Shown here one piece after another: positions 36,636-45,923 of a stretch of 64,000 nt of DNA. Where the stretch lies: NCBI GenBank assembly GCA_951828585.1, contig OX639991.1, forward strand, positions 2,388,576 through 2,452,575, written 5' to 3'. Numbering within the stretch: the stretch's first letter is position 1; each line of letters starts with the position of its first letter. The position numbers and the translations under genes were made by a program. The stretch is from Longimicrobiales bacterium. Lineage in GTDB: Bacteria; Gemmatimonadota; Gemmatimonadetes; Longimicrobiales; Gaopeijiaceae. Under the pieces are notes generated by a model, which saw nothing but the letters and a program-made list of their open reading frames with translations, made no database searches and was not told where the DNA came from.

Positions 36636-39296
36636 CTAGCGCGGCGTTTCGATGGCGTCAAAGGTCGCGTTCTGAAGCGCGTACTCGCGCCAGTCCTCGT
36701 GGTCGAAATGCCACCACTCGGCCTCGTAGACCGTGAATCCTTCGGCCTCCATGACCCGGCGGAGAAGCTCGCGCTGCCAGCGCTGCCGGGACGTCCCCCC
36801 GGGGTAGTTCGGGAAGGAGCGCGGCGAGAACTCGTCGTAGGTGCCCACCATGTCGGCGGGCTGGCCGGTTTCGAGGTCGTACAGGTTAAGGTCGATCGCG
36901 GAGCCGCGGTTGTGGCGCGAGCCGTTGGCTGGATCGGCCACGAAGAGCTTCTGCGACTCGGGCGTGGCGTCGAAGAACATCTTCGTGACGTACCAGGGGC
37001 GGTAGCCGTCGTGCAGAAGCAGGCCGTAGCCGTGCTCGGCGAGGGCGCGGTGGGCGCGCGCGACCCCTTCGGCGGCGGGACGCTGGAGGAAGAGGCGCGG
37101 CTCGTCGTAGAAGACGGACGACATGAAGTTGTTGGTCGTCGCGTAGCGCACGTCGAGGCGGATGCTCGGTTCGAGGGTGGTGACTTCGACGAGTTCGGAA
37201 TCGCGGAAGGGGCCGGGTTCGTCGGGTGGGGATGCGGCCAGCGCCTCGGCGCGCAGCTCCGCGACGGGACGCACGGGGTCGATGCGGAAGGTGCCGCCGG
37301 CCTCGGTGCCGACATCGCGCCGCTCGAAGACCACCGAGGCGGCCTCGACCGAGGTGGCGCGTCCGTTGGCGTCGCGGGTGAAGACGAGGCGTTCGCCGTG
37401 GTAGAGGCCGCCCTGGTCGGGGAAGGCGTAGATGTCGGGCGAGATCTCGGTAAGGGGGTACTGGAAGAACCACTCGACGAGGACGTTGAGGCGGCCGTCG
37501 CTCTCGAGGATGTAGAGGACGTTATGGTCCCAGCCGTACTCGCCGATGAGGCCGTTGAAGTGGGGTGGCGGGAGGGGAGGGTGGGGGGCTGGGGGGTTGC
37601 GGGTGAGGGGGGGGCCGGGCTGGCCGTTGGGGTTGAGGGGGAGGAGGGCGGTGGTGGTTGAGGGGGTGGCCTGGCTGGCGGGGGACAAGGTGGTTGGGGG
37701 GCCGTCGGTGGCTGGGTCGGTCTGGCGGAGGAAGCGGGGGCCGAAGGCGAGGCGGTCGTCGACGATGAGGGTGTCGCCGCGGGCGCGGAGTTCGACGGTG
37801 TAGCCGCCGGCGGCGGGGGTCATGAAGAGGCGGCCGTCGCGGGTGTCGAAGGAGAGGGCGGCGTTGCCCTGGCCGTAGGTGCCCTCGAGTTCGAGCGCGA
37901 GGGTGGGGTCGAGGGGGGAGGTGGGAGGCGGGGTGGGGGGGAGGGGTTCGCCGGCGCGTGCCGCGATCATGAGTTCGAGGGCCACGTCGGAGATCCGTCC
38001 GGTGACCGTGTTGGTGATGTCGACGGCCGAGACCACGACCACCCCGAGCCGGGACTCGGGCAGGAAGGCGAGCTGCGTGGAGAAGCCGTAGATCGCGCCG
38101 CCGTGGCCGAGCCAGCGCTCGCTGAAGCGCTCCTGAACCGAGAAGCCGAGGCCGAATCCGGTGGCCGCGCCGGGGTCGGCGAACTGGGGCTGCCACATGG
38201 CCTCGAGGGTCTCGGGGGCGAGGAGGTGGGTGGGTGCGCCGGAGGGGTCGTCCCCGGTGGCCGAGGCGTCGGCCGGGTCTTCCAGCTCGCCGCGCCGGAA
38301 CATGACCTCGATGAAGCGCGCGAGGTCGAGGACGGTCGAGTACATGCTGCCGGCGGGGGCCATCCCCAATTCGAAGGTGGGCGCGTCGTAGTCGGGGCGG
38401 TCGATGCCCCACATGTAGGCGTCGGCGAGGTCGTCCACGATGTCGGGTTCCGGGGCGAAGGCGCTGTTGTCCATGCCGATCGGGGCCAGCACGGCGCGCT
38501 TTACATAATCCGCGAAGGGTTCGCCTTGCGTGACTTCGAGTGCGTACCCGACCACCGCAATGCCCGCGTTCGAATACTTGACGCGCGCCTCGGGCGGATA
38601 GATCTGGGGGGTGCCGTTGAGGGAGGCGATGGTGGCCGCGAGATCGGCGCCCGAGTCGTCGAAATAGTTGCCCACGGGGGGTTCGCGAATGAGGCCGGCC
38701 CGGTGCGACATGAGCTGGCGCAGGGTGATGGGCGTGGGGGAGGGGTTGTCGGGGGCGAAGTCGGGGAGGTAGTCGGTCACGGGGGCGTCGATGTCGAGTT
38801 CGCCGCGCTCGTGCAGCTGCATGACGGCGATGTCGGTGAAGAGCTTCGACACCGAGCCGACGCGATAGACGGTTGTGGGGGTGGCGGGGTGGTTGGGGGA
38901 CTGTTCGCCGAATCCGGCCGCCCACGCGACGCCTTCTTCATCGACGAGCGCGATGGACATGGCGGCGAGGTCCTTGTGGTCGCGCTCGCGCTCGATCATG
39001 GCCGTCAGCGCCTCCGCCACCTCGGCGTAGCCGGCGCGCGGGGCCGCTTGCGGGGCGCGTACGTCCCCCACCTCTCCGCAACCCGAAAACGCAAGGGCCG
39101 CGACCAGTACCCCGAATCCGGGCCGGGTGGCCCGCCTTCGAACCGCGATTCCTTGCAGTCCGGCGACCCCCTGGCCTCCGCCCTCGCAGTCCGTGGAAAA
39201 AGCCGTCCCCGCACCAGGGGTGTTTTCCACGGGCTGCCGGACCAGGCAAGTGGCACTCCTCACGGGCTGAGCCGGGATTTTTCTGCGCGGATTCAT
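36636..39296 (-). CDS. Class C beta-lactamase-like domain fused to VanX-type D-Ala-D-Ala dipeptidase
   Basis: 886 residues; ATG 39296 has GGAG nine bases upstream. A late hydrophobic stretch with lipobox LAFSGC ends at Cys 73, so it is probably a lipoprotein with an unusually long N-region. Residues about 90-430 are a serine beta-lactamase/DD-peptidase-like fold: SVSK (nucleophile Ser), YSNAG (YxN) and GHGGA (HxG). Residues 440-690 are a linker/lipocalin-like region with a proline-rich stretch. Residues about 700-886 are an M15D (VanX/DdpX) zinc peptidase: SRHNRGSAIDLNLYD (SxHxxGxAxD) and AEWWHFDHEDW (ExxH). Both halves act on D-Ala-D-Ala substrates, suggesting peptidoglycan turnover or muropeptide recycling. 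It lies 15 bp after the PH-domain operon. Confidence 0.9.
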   Translation of the reverse strand: MNPRRKIPAQPVRSATCLVRQPVENTPGAGTAFSTDCEGGGQGVAGLQGIAVRRRATRPGFGVLVAALAFSGCGEVGDVRAPQAAPRAGYAEVAEALTAMIERERDHKDLAAMSIALVDEEGVAWAAGFGEQSPNHPATPTTVYRVGSVSKLFTDIAVMQLHERGELDIDAPVTDYLPDFAPDNPSPTPITLRQLMSHRAGLIREPPVGNYFDDSGADLAATIASLNGTPQIYPPEARVKYSNAGIAVVGYALEVTQGEPFADYVKRAVLAPIGMDNSAFAPEPDIVDDLADAYMWGIDRPDYDAPTFELGMAPAGSMYSTVLDLARFIEVMFRRGELEDPADASATGDDPSGAPTHLLAPETLEAMWQPQFADPGAATGFGLGFSVQERFSERWLGHGGAIYGFSTQLAFLPESRLGVVVVSAVDITNTVTGRISDVALELMIAARAGEPLPPTPPPTSPLDPTLALELEGTYGQGNAALSFDTRDGRLFMTPAAGGYTVELRARGDTLIVDDRLAFGPRFLRQTDPATDGPPTTLSPASQATPSTTTALLPLNPNGQPGPPLTRNPPAPHPPLPPPHFNGLIGEYGWDHNVLYILESDGRLNVLVEWFFQYPLTEISPDIYAFPDQGGLYHGERLVFTRDANGRATSVEAASVVFERRDVGTEAGGTFRIDPVRPVAELRAEALAASPPDEPGPFRDSELVEVTTLEPSIRLDVRYATTNNFMSSVFYDEPRLFLQRPAAEGVARAHRALAEHGYGLLLHDGYRPWYVTKMFFDATPESQKLFVADPANGSRHNRGSAIDLNLYDLETGQPADMVGTYDEFSPRSFPNYPGGTSRQRWQRELLRRVMEAEGFTVYEAEWWHFDHEDWREYALQNATFDAIETPR

Positions 39297-39311
39297 CGTT
39301 TTTTCTCTCCG

Positions 39312-40883
39312 TCAGTGCCAGCGATGGTTCGTCTCGATCTTGTAGAGAATGTAGTCTCTCAACCGGCACGCGAGCCCGTGATCGACATAGGGCACCCTCA
39401 GGACCTCGCCCGCGAGCCCGACCTCCAGGGTCGCCAGCCCCTTCCGGCGCTGGAGCGGCGACCGGGTCACCTTGACGCTCTGCGCCTTGCGGAAGAGAAA
39501 GGCATCGACCTTGCTCTCGACGAACCCGCTCCGGATGGCCATTCCGTCGTCGTCGTGCACGTAGCCCAGCCGGCGCCAGCTCTGAAGGGCGATGAGCCCG
39601 CTCACGAGCAGGCAGGCGAGAATCCAGATCGCGGAGAGCTCGGCCCAGCCCACCGACGGCCCCTCCAATGCGAATGCCAGGGCGGGCAGGGCCACGGCGG
39701 GGGCGATGCCGATCTTCAGGGCGCGGGCGCGGATGTACTGCGGAGATACCCTCACCAACGCCCTGTTCCGGGGCAGGAGCGTGAGACCCCCGCCCTCGTG
39801 GCCGAACAACTCGGACCGCAGCGCTTCCGCCATCCGCGCCCGCAGGAGTGGAACGACGAGCACGTCGACGTCATCGGACGCCGCATGGATGCTCAGCCGG
39901 AAGCGGCGGAAGCACCGTGCGACCAGGTTCTGCGACAGCCTGACCTGCTGGATCTTGGCCGACTCGACCACCACTTCCTTCAGGCTGAACAGTCCCCCCC
40001 GCGTGCGATATGCGGTTCGTTCGCGGAACAGGGTGAAGCCGTAGTAGGTCCTGAAGGCGCTATAGATGCCGCCGACCGCGATCAGAGTCACCGTGCCGGC
40101 CGCAACGCCGGCACGAAAGATCAGGTCGGCAAGCCCCGTCGCGTAGTCCGACGCGACCTGGTCCCGGCCGATGGGCTCCGTGAACCCGTATTGTCCGCCA
40201 AAGTAGCGCAGCAGGCTGCGGGGGTCATAGACAAAAAAGATGAGGGTCGCCGGCAGGAAGTCGGCGACAAGTTCCAGGCCGATCCGGACCATGTCGCCCG
40301 CTGGAAGCTTCATGATGACTTCCTTGGACGATTCGGCCGAGTCGCGCGGGCCCGTCGCCGGTGCTTCGCCTCGGGCGTCCCCGGCATCCCCTTCACCACC
40401 CGGCACCGCCGGCCCCTCCCTCTTCGCCACACCGACCTTTGCCCGCAGCTGGTCGGCGAACGCCGCTTGGGCGGATGGGATGCGGGCCTCGACCCCGTCC
40501 GACCCCGCCGTGTCCACCCTTACCGTAACGAGTCCCAGCACGCGATCGGTGAGCGAACGATCGAGGTTGATCCCCTGAACCCGGTCCAGCGGCAGATCAA
40601 TCGAAGTCTTCCTGAGCACCCCCTTCCGGATCAGGATCCGGTCCTCCTCAAGCCGGAAGCGGAAGAACCAGTACCGGAGCACCGCGACGGCGACAGTGAG
40701 GAAAATCGCCACCGGGAGCACCCGTGCCAGCAGGGGTCTGGCGCGGACTAGAAGCGCTGCCAGGCCGAACGAGGCCAGCAACTGTCCCCACGTGTTGACT
40801 TGGCTGATGGTGTCCCGGATGAAGAACACGATCGCGAACGGCGTTGTGCGCCGCCATCTGCCGAAATCGGGCGATTTCGCCAA
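39312..40883 (-). CDS. YdbT-like bacterial PH-domain (bPH2) membrane protein, copy 4
   Basis: 523 residues, last of four paralogues in one operon. N-terminal RWRRTTPFAIVFFIRDTI is the family start. Two transmembrane segments and a bPH2 domain follow (FRFRLEEDRILIRKGVLRKTSIDLPLDRVQGINLDRSLTDRVLGLVTVRVDTAGS). A long middle part with further membrane segments leads to two more PH-like units (GLFSLKEVVVESAKIQQVRLSQNL; GMAIRSGFVESKVDAFLFRKAQSVKVTRSPLQRRKGLATLEV). E. coli YdbT has three bPH2 domains. Function is unresolved in the family, with a possible role in membrane or antimicrobial-peptide tolerance. Confidence 0.85.
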   Translation of the reverse strand: MAKSPDFGRWRRTTPFAIVFFIRDTISQVNTWGQLLASFGLAALLVRARPLLARVLPVAIFLTVAVAVLRYWFFRFRLEEDRILIRKGVLRKTSIDLPLDRVQGINLDRSLTDRVLGLVTVRVDTAGSDGVEARIPSAQAAFADQLRAKVGVAKREGPAVPGGEGDAGDARGEAPATGPRDSAESSKEVIMKLPAGDMVRIGLELVADFLPATLIFFVYDPRSLLRYFGGQYGFTEPIGRDQVASDYATGLADLIFRAGVAAGTVTLIAVGGIYSAFRTYYGFTLFRERTAYRTRGGLFSLKEVVVESAKIQQVRLSQNLVARCFRRFRLSIHAASDDVDVLVVPLLRARMAEALRSELFGHEGGGLTLLPRNRALVRVSPQYIRARALKIGIAPAVALPALAFALEGPSVGWAELSAIWILACLLVSGLIALQSWRRLGYVHDDDGMAIRSGFVESKVDAFLFRKAQSVKVTRSPLQRRKGLATLEVGLAGEVLRVPYVDHGLACRLRDYILYKIETNHRWH

Positions 40884-40915
40884 CCCTTGTCAGCCTCTCT
40901 GCGATAGTCGCCGTG

Positions 40916-42595
40916 TCAGTACCAGGGCCTCCCGCTCGACTCCGCCCGGTAGAGAGCATAGTCGCGCAGGCGGCAGGCCACGCCGTGGTCAATATAGGGA
41001 ACGGTCACGGACCCGGTTGAAGTCTCGACATCGAGGGTCGCGAGGCCGTGTCGGCGCTGAAGCGGTGATTGCTTGACCGTCACCGCCTGAGTCTTCCGGA
41101 AAAGACACGCCTCCACTTCATAGCCGATCAGTCCGCTGCGGCAGACGATGCCATCGTCGTCGTGCATGTACCCGTGCCGGCGCCAGCGCAGCCATCCGAT
41201 CGGCAGGGCAGTGACCAGGCAGACGCCACCCCAGACCAGGGCGGCGAAGCCCAATCCACGCGACAGTCGGATGTAGTCCTCCGGGGCCAAAGCATCGGAT
41301 CCGATATACACCAACGAGATCCATGTCGACACGTACAAGACCAGCAACCCGCCCAACCAGCCCAGGATGAGGAAGCGCAGTGCGGCGGCCCGGATGTAGT
41401 ACGGAGAAACGCTCTTGAAGGCCTCGTCGGTGGGCAACAGAGCGAGCTGTTCCCCTTCTCCCCGGAACACGCCCGACCGCATTTCCTCCACCAGCGCATC
41501 ATCTGCCCAGGGGACCTCCAAGTCGTCCGCGTCGAGCCCCTCCGACTCGTAATCATCATCCTCCAGCGAGCCCCCGATGGTCGGGGTTTCCAACCGGTAT
41601 CGCCGGAAGTAGCGTTGCACCAGATTCTGATACAGCCTCAACATCTGGATCTTGCGGACCTTCACGACGACTTCTTCCTCCGTCATCAGTCCGGCGCGCG
41701 TGCGATACGAACGTCCTTCGCGCCACAGCGTGAACCGGTGATAGTTGCGGAACGCGGCAGCCACGCCTCCCGCCCGGGACAGAACCACGCAACCGAGCAC
41801 CAGGACCGTCGCGACCAACGTGGTCTCGAGAGCACCCAACCCCCCAACCGCGCTTCTCGCGACTCCAAACGCCTTGAGCGTCGTGTCCTTCACCCAGTCG
41901 CTCCGACTCCCCAGGAAGGCCAGCAACACCAGCAGGAATAGCCCGCGAGGGTGGGCGAGACCCATCCGGACCAGGTCGGCGGGGGTGAGCGTTTGCAAAA
42001 CCCTCCCCTGACCCCGGAAACTGTGCCGATCAGTGACGGCCGCCTGTACATCGCCCGCAGCGGGGGGTCGCTCGCCGGATTCGGGGGGTGCGTCGGTTAC
42101 GGTCGGAGGGCCACCCGCCACAAGCCCGTGCCGATGCGTGGCGACCCGTTCAAGCAGCCGGTCGGCAACCTCGGGCTTGACCGTAGGCAGTTGCCCTTCA
42201 GCCGCGATCGAACCCGGCGTGTCCAGGACCACCGTGACCAGCCCGAGCACCCGCTCGGTCAGCCGCCGCTGGATGTTGACGCCCTGGATGCGTTCGTAAG
42301 GCAGGTCGAGTTCCGTCCTTCTCAGGAAACCTTCGCGGATGAGGATGCGGTCCTCGTCGATGCGGAAGCGGAAGCACCAGTAGCGCAGGAACGCGACGGT
42401 GAGGAGAGCGACGCTACCGATTGTGATGACCAGTGCCGCGTATTCTGGATTCCTCACCAGAAAGGCGGTCACGCCGACGGTGGCCGCCACCTGGCCGTAT
42501 CCGTCGACGATCTTCCTTGCGGTCGTCCCCAGAAAAAAGACCATCGCGACCGGTGAAGTCCTCCTCCAGGCGCCGGAATCGGGCGAATCGGGCAT
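40916..42595 (-). CDS. YdbT-like bPH2 membrane protein, copy 3
   Basis: 559 residues, 3 bp downstream of the next copy and 32 bp upstream of copy 4, so clearly cotranscribed. It shares the start (GAWRRTSPVAMVFFLGTTARKI), the first bPH2 unit (FRIDEDRILIREGFLRRTELDLPYERIQGVNIQRRLTERVLGLVTVVLDTPGS), the second (GLMTEEEVVVKVRKIQMLRLYQNLVQRYFRRY) and the third (GIVCRSGLIGYEVEACLFRKTQAVTVKQSPLQRRHGLATLDV). A distinctive acidic insert (GGSLEDDDYESEGLDADDLE) is unique among the four. It is intact and diverged from the others, so the duplication is not recent. Confidence 0.85.
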   Translation of the reverse strand: MPDSPDSGAWRRTSPVAMVFFLGTTARKIVDGYGQVAATVGVTAFLVRNPEYAALVITIGSVALLTVAFLRYWCFRFRIDEDRILIREGFLRRTELDLPYERIQGVNIQRRLTERVLGLVTVVLDTPGSIAAEGQLPTVKPEVADRLLERVATHRHGLVAGGPPTVTDAPPESGERPPAAGDVQAAVTDRHSFRGQGRVLQTLTPADLVRMGLAHPRGLFLLVLLAFLGSRSDWVKDTTLKAFGVARSAVGGLGALETTLVATVLVLGCVVLSRAGGVAAAFRNYHRFTLWREGRSYRTRAGLMTEEEVVVKVRKIQMLRLYQNLVQRYFRRYRLETPTIGGSLEDDDYESEGLDADDLEVPWADDALVEEMRSGVFRGEGEQLALLPTDEAFKSVSPYYIRAAALRFLILGWLGGLLVLYVSTWISLVYIGSDALAPEDYIRLSRGLGFAALVWGGVCLVTALPIGWLRWRRHGYMHDDDGIVCRSGLIGYEVEACLFRKTQAVTVKQSPLQRRHGLATLDVETSTGSVTVPYIDHGVACRLRDYALYRAESSGRPWY

Positions 42596-42598
42596 GCG

Positions 42599-44230
42599 TC
42601 AGTGCCAGCGCCGCCGGCTCGACTCGACCGTGTACAGGATGTAGTCGCGCAGCCGCCAGGCCACCCCGTGATCGATGTAGGGGACGGTCACGGTATCGCT
42701 TGCCAATTCGACCTGAAGGGTGGCCAGTCCGTTCCGCCGCTCGATGGGCGACCGTTTCAGGGTGACGCTCTGGACCTTGCGATAGAGAAACGCGTCGACC
42801 CTGCGTCCAACGAATCCGCCGCGGCTGGCCATGCCGTCCCTCCCGTACACGTAACCCAGCCGTCGCCAGCGCTGCAGCGCGGTGAGCCCTCCGCAAACGA
42901 TCCATACCGCGCACCAGATGCCGGCGACGCTCGCCCACACCTTCGTGAGCCCCGTCACGGGGATGAGAAAGAGGGCGCCGGCCACCGCCGGAACGACGCC
43001 GAGGCGCAGCGCGTGGGCCTGGATGTAGTGGGGAGACACGCGCCTGAACTGGTCGCTTTTCGGGAAGAGTATGGGGCCGTCGCGCTCTTCGCCGAACACC
43101 GATGTACGCAGTTCCCGGGCCAGTGGGGCCTCCAGAAGCGGGACCTCGAGCACGCGCGGAACATCATGATGTGCTGATGCGTCCGAATCAACCGCCGGGT
43201 GGACGCGCAGCCGAAACCGCTGGAACCACCGCAACAAGAGATCTTGAGATAGGGTGAGCTGCTGGATCTTGGCGGTTTCGACGACGACTTCCTTCTGCGT
43301 GAGGAGGCCGCCGCGCGTACGATACGCGGTCCCCTCGCGCCACAGGACAAAGCCGAAGTACCGCAGAAACGCCGTCCCGACCCCGAGAGCCAGGACGACG
43401 GCCAGCGCGGTCAGCATGATGCCGCCGGTGAAGGTGGTCTCGCCGAGGGCGTCGGTGCGGGCGAGCGTGGCCTCGGCCGTTTCAAGAGCCGGACGGACGA
43501 AGTCCTCGGAGAATCCGAAGGTCTCGGCGAGCCGGTAGGGGAGTTCGCGAGGCTGCCGCCACGCCGCGGCGATCAGCATCATGGCCAGCAGGATGTTGTC
43601 GCGCCCGAGGCCGATGCGGAACATGTCGCCGGTGGAGAGTCTCAGGAGGATCTTTCGGGGAGACCGATCACCAATCGCCCGCTCGTCAGCCGTGTCCCCG
43701 ACCCCGGCCGGAACACCGCGAGCAGCACCCTGCGCGCCCTCCGGCTGTTTACCGGGCGGACCCCGCAACCCAGCGCCGATGCGGGTCTGAAGCTCCTCCG
43801 CGAGATCGCCTTTCACGCAGGGCAGTTCACCTTCGGTCGTCTCCGATCCCGCCGTGTCGAGGCTCACCGTCACCAGCCCGAGCAGCCGGTCGACCGGCCT
43901 GCGCTCGACGTTGATCCCCTGGATCCGGTCGAAGGGAAGTTCGACCAAGGTTTTCTCAAGGATTCCCTGCCGTATTCGGATCCGGTCCTCCTCGATCCGG
44001 AACCGGAAGAACCAGTACCTGAGCACCGCGACCGCGATGACCAGCAGGAGCGCCAGGGGGATCAGAAACGCCGCGTACGGAGTCGCCCTGATCAGAACCG
44101 CGAGCGCGCCGAAGGTGGCGGCCAGCTGGACGTATCCCCGAACGAGGTTGCGGATCGTCTTTCCGACAAAGAAGACCACGGCAAAGGGGGAGATCCGTCG
44201 CCATTGGCCGGAGTCGATCGAAGGGCGCAC
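42599..44230 (-). CDS. YdbT-like bPH2 membrane protein, copy 2
   Basis: 543 residues with the family plan: SGQWRRISPFAVVFFVGKTI start, two membrane helices, the first PH-like unit FRIEEDRIRIRQGILEKTLVELPFDRIQGINVERRPVDRLLGLVTVSLDTAGS, the middle unit GLLTQKEVVVETAKIQQLTLSQDLLLRWFQRFRLRVHP, and the last unit GMASRGGFVGRRVDAFLYRKVQSVTLKRSPIERRNGLATLQV. It ends YIDHGVAWRLRDYILYTVESSRRRWH; a C-terminal xRWH or xRPWY is shared by all four. The spacing of 22 bp to copy 1 places it in the same operon. Confidence 0.86.
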   Translation of the reverse strand: MRPSIDSGQWRRISPFAVVFFVGKTIRNLVRGYVQLAATFGALAVLIRATPYAAFLIPLALLLVIAVAVLRYWFFRFRIEEDRIRIRQGILEKTLVELPFDRIQGINVERRPVDRLLGLVTVSLDTAGSETTEGELPCVKGDLAEELQTRIGAGLRGPPGKQPEGAQGAARGVPAGVGDTADERAIGDRSPRKILLRLSTGDMFRIGLGRDNILLAMMLIAAAWRQPRELPYRLAETFGFSEDFVRPALETAEATLARTDALGETTFTGGIMLTALAVVLALGVGTAFLRYFGFVLWREGTAYRTRGGLLTQKEVVVETAKIQQLTLSQDLLLRWFQRFRLRVHPAVDSDASAHHDVPRVLEVPLLEAPLARELRTSVFGEERDGPILFPKSDQFRRVSPHYIQAHALRLGVVPAVAGALFLIPVTGLTKVWASVAGIWCAVWIVCGGLTALQRWRRLGYVYGRDGMASRGGFVGRRVDAFLYRKVQSVTLKRSPIERRNGLATLQVELASDTVTVPYIDHGVAWRLRDYILYTVESSRRRWH

Positions 44231-44252
44231 GGGTCTGCGGGGCCGCCCGGGG

Positions 44253-45923
44253 TCAGTGCCAGCGCAGCCGGCTCGACTCCACCTGATAGAGCATGTAGTC
44301 CCTCAGCCGGGAGGCCACCCCGAGGTCCAGGTAGGGGACCACGACCTGACCGCACGCGAGCCGCACATGCAGGGTGGCGAGGCCCTTTCGGCTCTGCAGC
44401 GGCGACTGTGTGACGTCCACACTCTGCGCCTTGCGAAAGAGAAACGCGTCGACCTTGCGGCCGAAGAATCCGCTCCGGCCCGCCAGACCGTCGTCGTCGT
44501 GCAGATAACCCTGCCGGCGCCACCGCACCCAGGCGAGCAGCGCCGCGACGGGGATCGAGGCGAGCCACCAGAGGAACAGGCCCAGGGCCACGGGCCCCAC
44601 AACCCCGTCCGCGAGCAACGGGCTCAGAAAGGTCGTCCCGGTGAGCCCCAGTACCGCGTCGGCCAGGCGCGTGCCGGCATCCGCTTGAAGTATACCGGCC
44701 AGGAACGGTGTTGCGATGAGCACCGACGTGACACTTATCCGCAACGTGAGCGCCCGGATGTAGTGTGGCGAAACCCGCTTGAAGGCCGGGGTCTGGGGCA
44801 GCAGGCTGAGCGCGTGGCCTTCGCGACCGAACAACCGCGTGCGCAGATCTTCCGCCTCCGGACCCTTGAGCAACGGGACTTCGAGCACCTCCGCGATCTG
44901 CAGCCCCGCCGCTTCGGCCCCCCCCTGGTTGGGCACAAGGGCGGCCGGCAGCGCCCTGAGCCGGTGTCTGCGGAAGAGGCGCAGGATCAGGTTGTGGGAC
45001 AGCGTGAGCTGCTGAATCTTGCGGTTCTCGACCACGACTTCCCTCTGCGTGAGCAGCCCGGCGCGCGTCCGGTAGGCGGTGCCCTCGCGCCACAGCGTGA
45101 AGCCGTGGTAGCGCAGGAAGGCCCCGAGCAGGCTAAAGGCCAGTCCGGCGATCACGAATCCGATCACGAATCCGATCACGACCAGCACCTGGATGAGAGT
45201 GCCCGCGCCCAAGAACGCCTCCTCGACGATGGGGTCCAGCCTTTTTGCGACGAAGGTGAGGGATTGGCCGAAGATTCCAAGAAACGCCGCCGCCAGGACG
45301 AGGTTCCGGTTCGCGAAACCGATGCGGACGATGTCGCCGGCCCTGAGCTTCAGCAGGATCTGGCCGAGGGATTCGGCGGGCGCCGAGGTCTCCCGGGTGA
45401 CTCCGTCAGGCGACACCGCAGGGACATCCCCGGCGCTGACGTCATCAGCGGCTTTCGCCGGCCGGCTGGCCCGGATCCTGCCCCTCAGGTCGTCGGCAAG
45501 CTCCGAAGTGACCGACGGCAGCTGTCCTTCGGCCGTCGCCGACCCCGCGGTGTCCAGGCTCACCGTGACCAGCCCCAGGATCCTGTCGATCAGCGAGCGC
45601 TCCACGTTGATTCCCTGGACCCGGTCGAAGGGAAGGTCGAGCGCCGTCTTCCTGACCACCCCCTGGTGAATGTGGATTCGGTCCTCTTCGATCCGGAACC
45701 GGAAGAACCGGTACTGCAGCACCCCGGCCGCGATGATGGCCAGGATCCCCACCGGGATCACCAGCGCGACCTGTGGATTCCTCTCGATCAGGACGGCGAG
45801 CGCGCCAAAGGTCGCGACAATCTGAATGAGGCTCTGCGTGAAGGACTTGATCGTCCTCCCGATGAAGAAGACGATCGCGAACGGCGACGTCCGCTGCCAG
45901 GCACCGGGATCGGAGGGACTCAA
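44253..45923 (-). CDS. YdbT-like bPH2 membrane protein, copy 1
   Basis: 556 residues, overlapping the upstream YdbS-like gene by ATGA. The layout matches the other copies: PGAWQRTSPFAIVFFIGRTI, then the first PH unit with DLPFDRVQGINVERSLIDRILGLVTVSLDTAGS, the second with GLLTQREVVVENRKIQQLTLSHNLILRLFRRHRL and the last with GLAGRSGFFGRKVDAFLFRKAQSVDVTQSPLQSRKGLATLHV. A short in-frame 12-bp triplication near 45150-45180 gives the repeat IGFVIGFV in a membrane segment. In YdbS-YdbT pairs only one YdbT is usual; this one directly follows YdbS and is probably the ancestral partner. Confidence 0.86.
   Translation of the reverse strand: MSPSDPGAWQRTSPFAIVFFIGRTIKSFTQSLIQIVATFGALAVLIERNPQVALVIPVGILAIIAAGVLQYRFFRFRIEEDRIHIHQGVVRKTALDLPFDRVQGINVERSLIDRILGLVTVSLDTAGSATAEGQLPSVTSELADDLRGRIRASRPAKAADDVSAGDVPAVSPDGVTRETSAPAESLGQILLKLRAGDIVRIGFANRNLVLAAAFLGIFGQSLTFVAKRLDPIVEEAFLGAGTLIQVLVVIGFVIGFVIAGLAFSLLGAFLRYHGFTLWREGTAYRTRAGLLTQREVVVENRKIQQLTLSHNLILRLFRRHRLRALPAALVPNQGGAEAAGLQIAEVLEVPLLKGPEAEDLRTRLFGREGHALSLLPQTPAFKRVSPHYIRALTLRISVTSVLIATPFLAGILQADAGTRLADAVLGLTGTTFLSPLLADGVVGPVALGLFLWWLASIPVAALLAWVRWRRQGYLHDDDGLAGRSGFFGRKVDAFLFRKAQSVDVTQSPLQSRKGLATLHVRLACGQVVVPYLDLGVASRLRDYMLYQVESSRLRWH

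Noticed and set aside
38103..40751. 882-aa plus-strand frame
   Set aside because: It spans two unrelated genes in antisense and has no ribosome site or domain.
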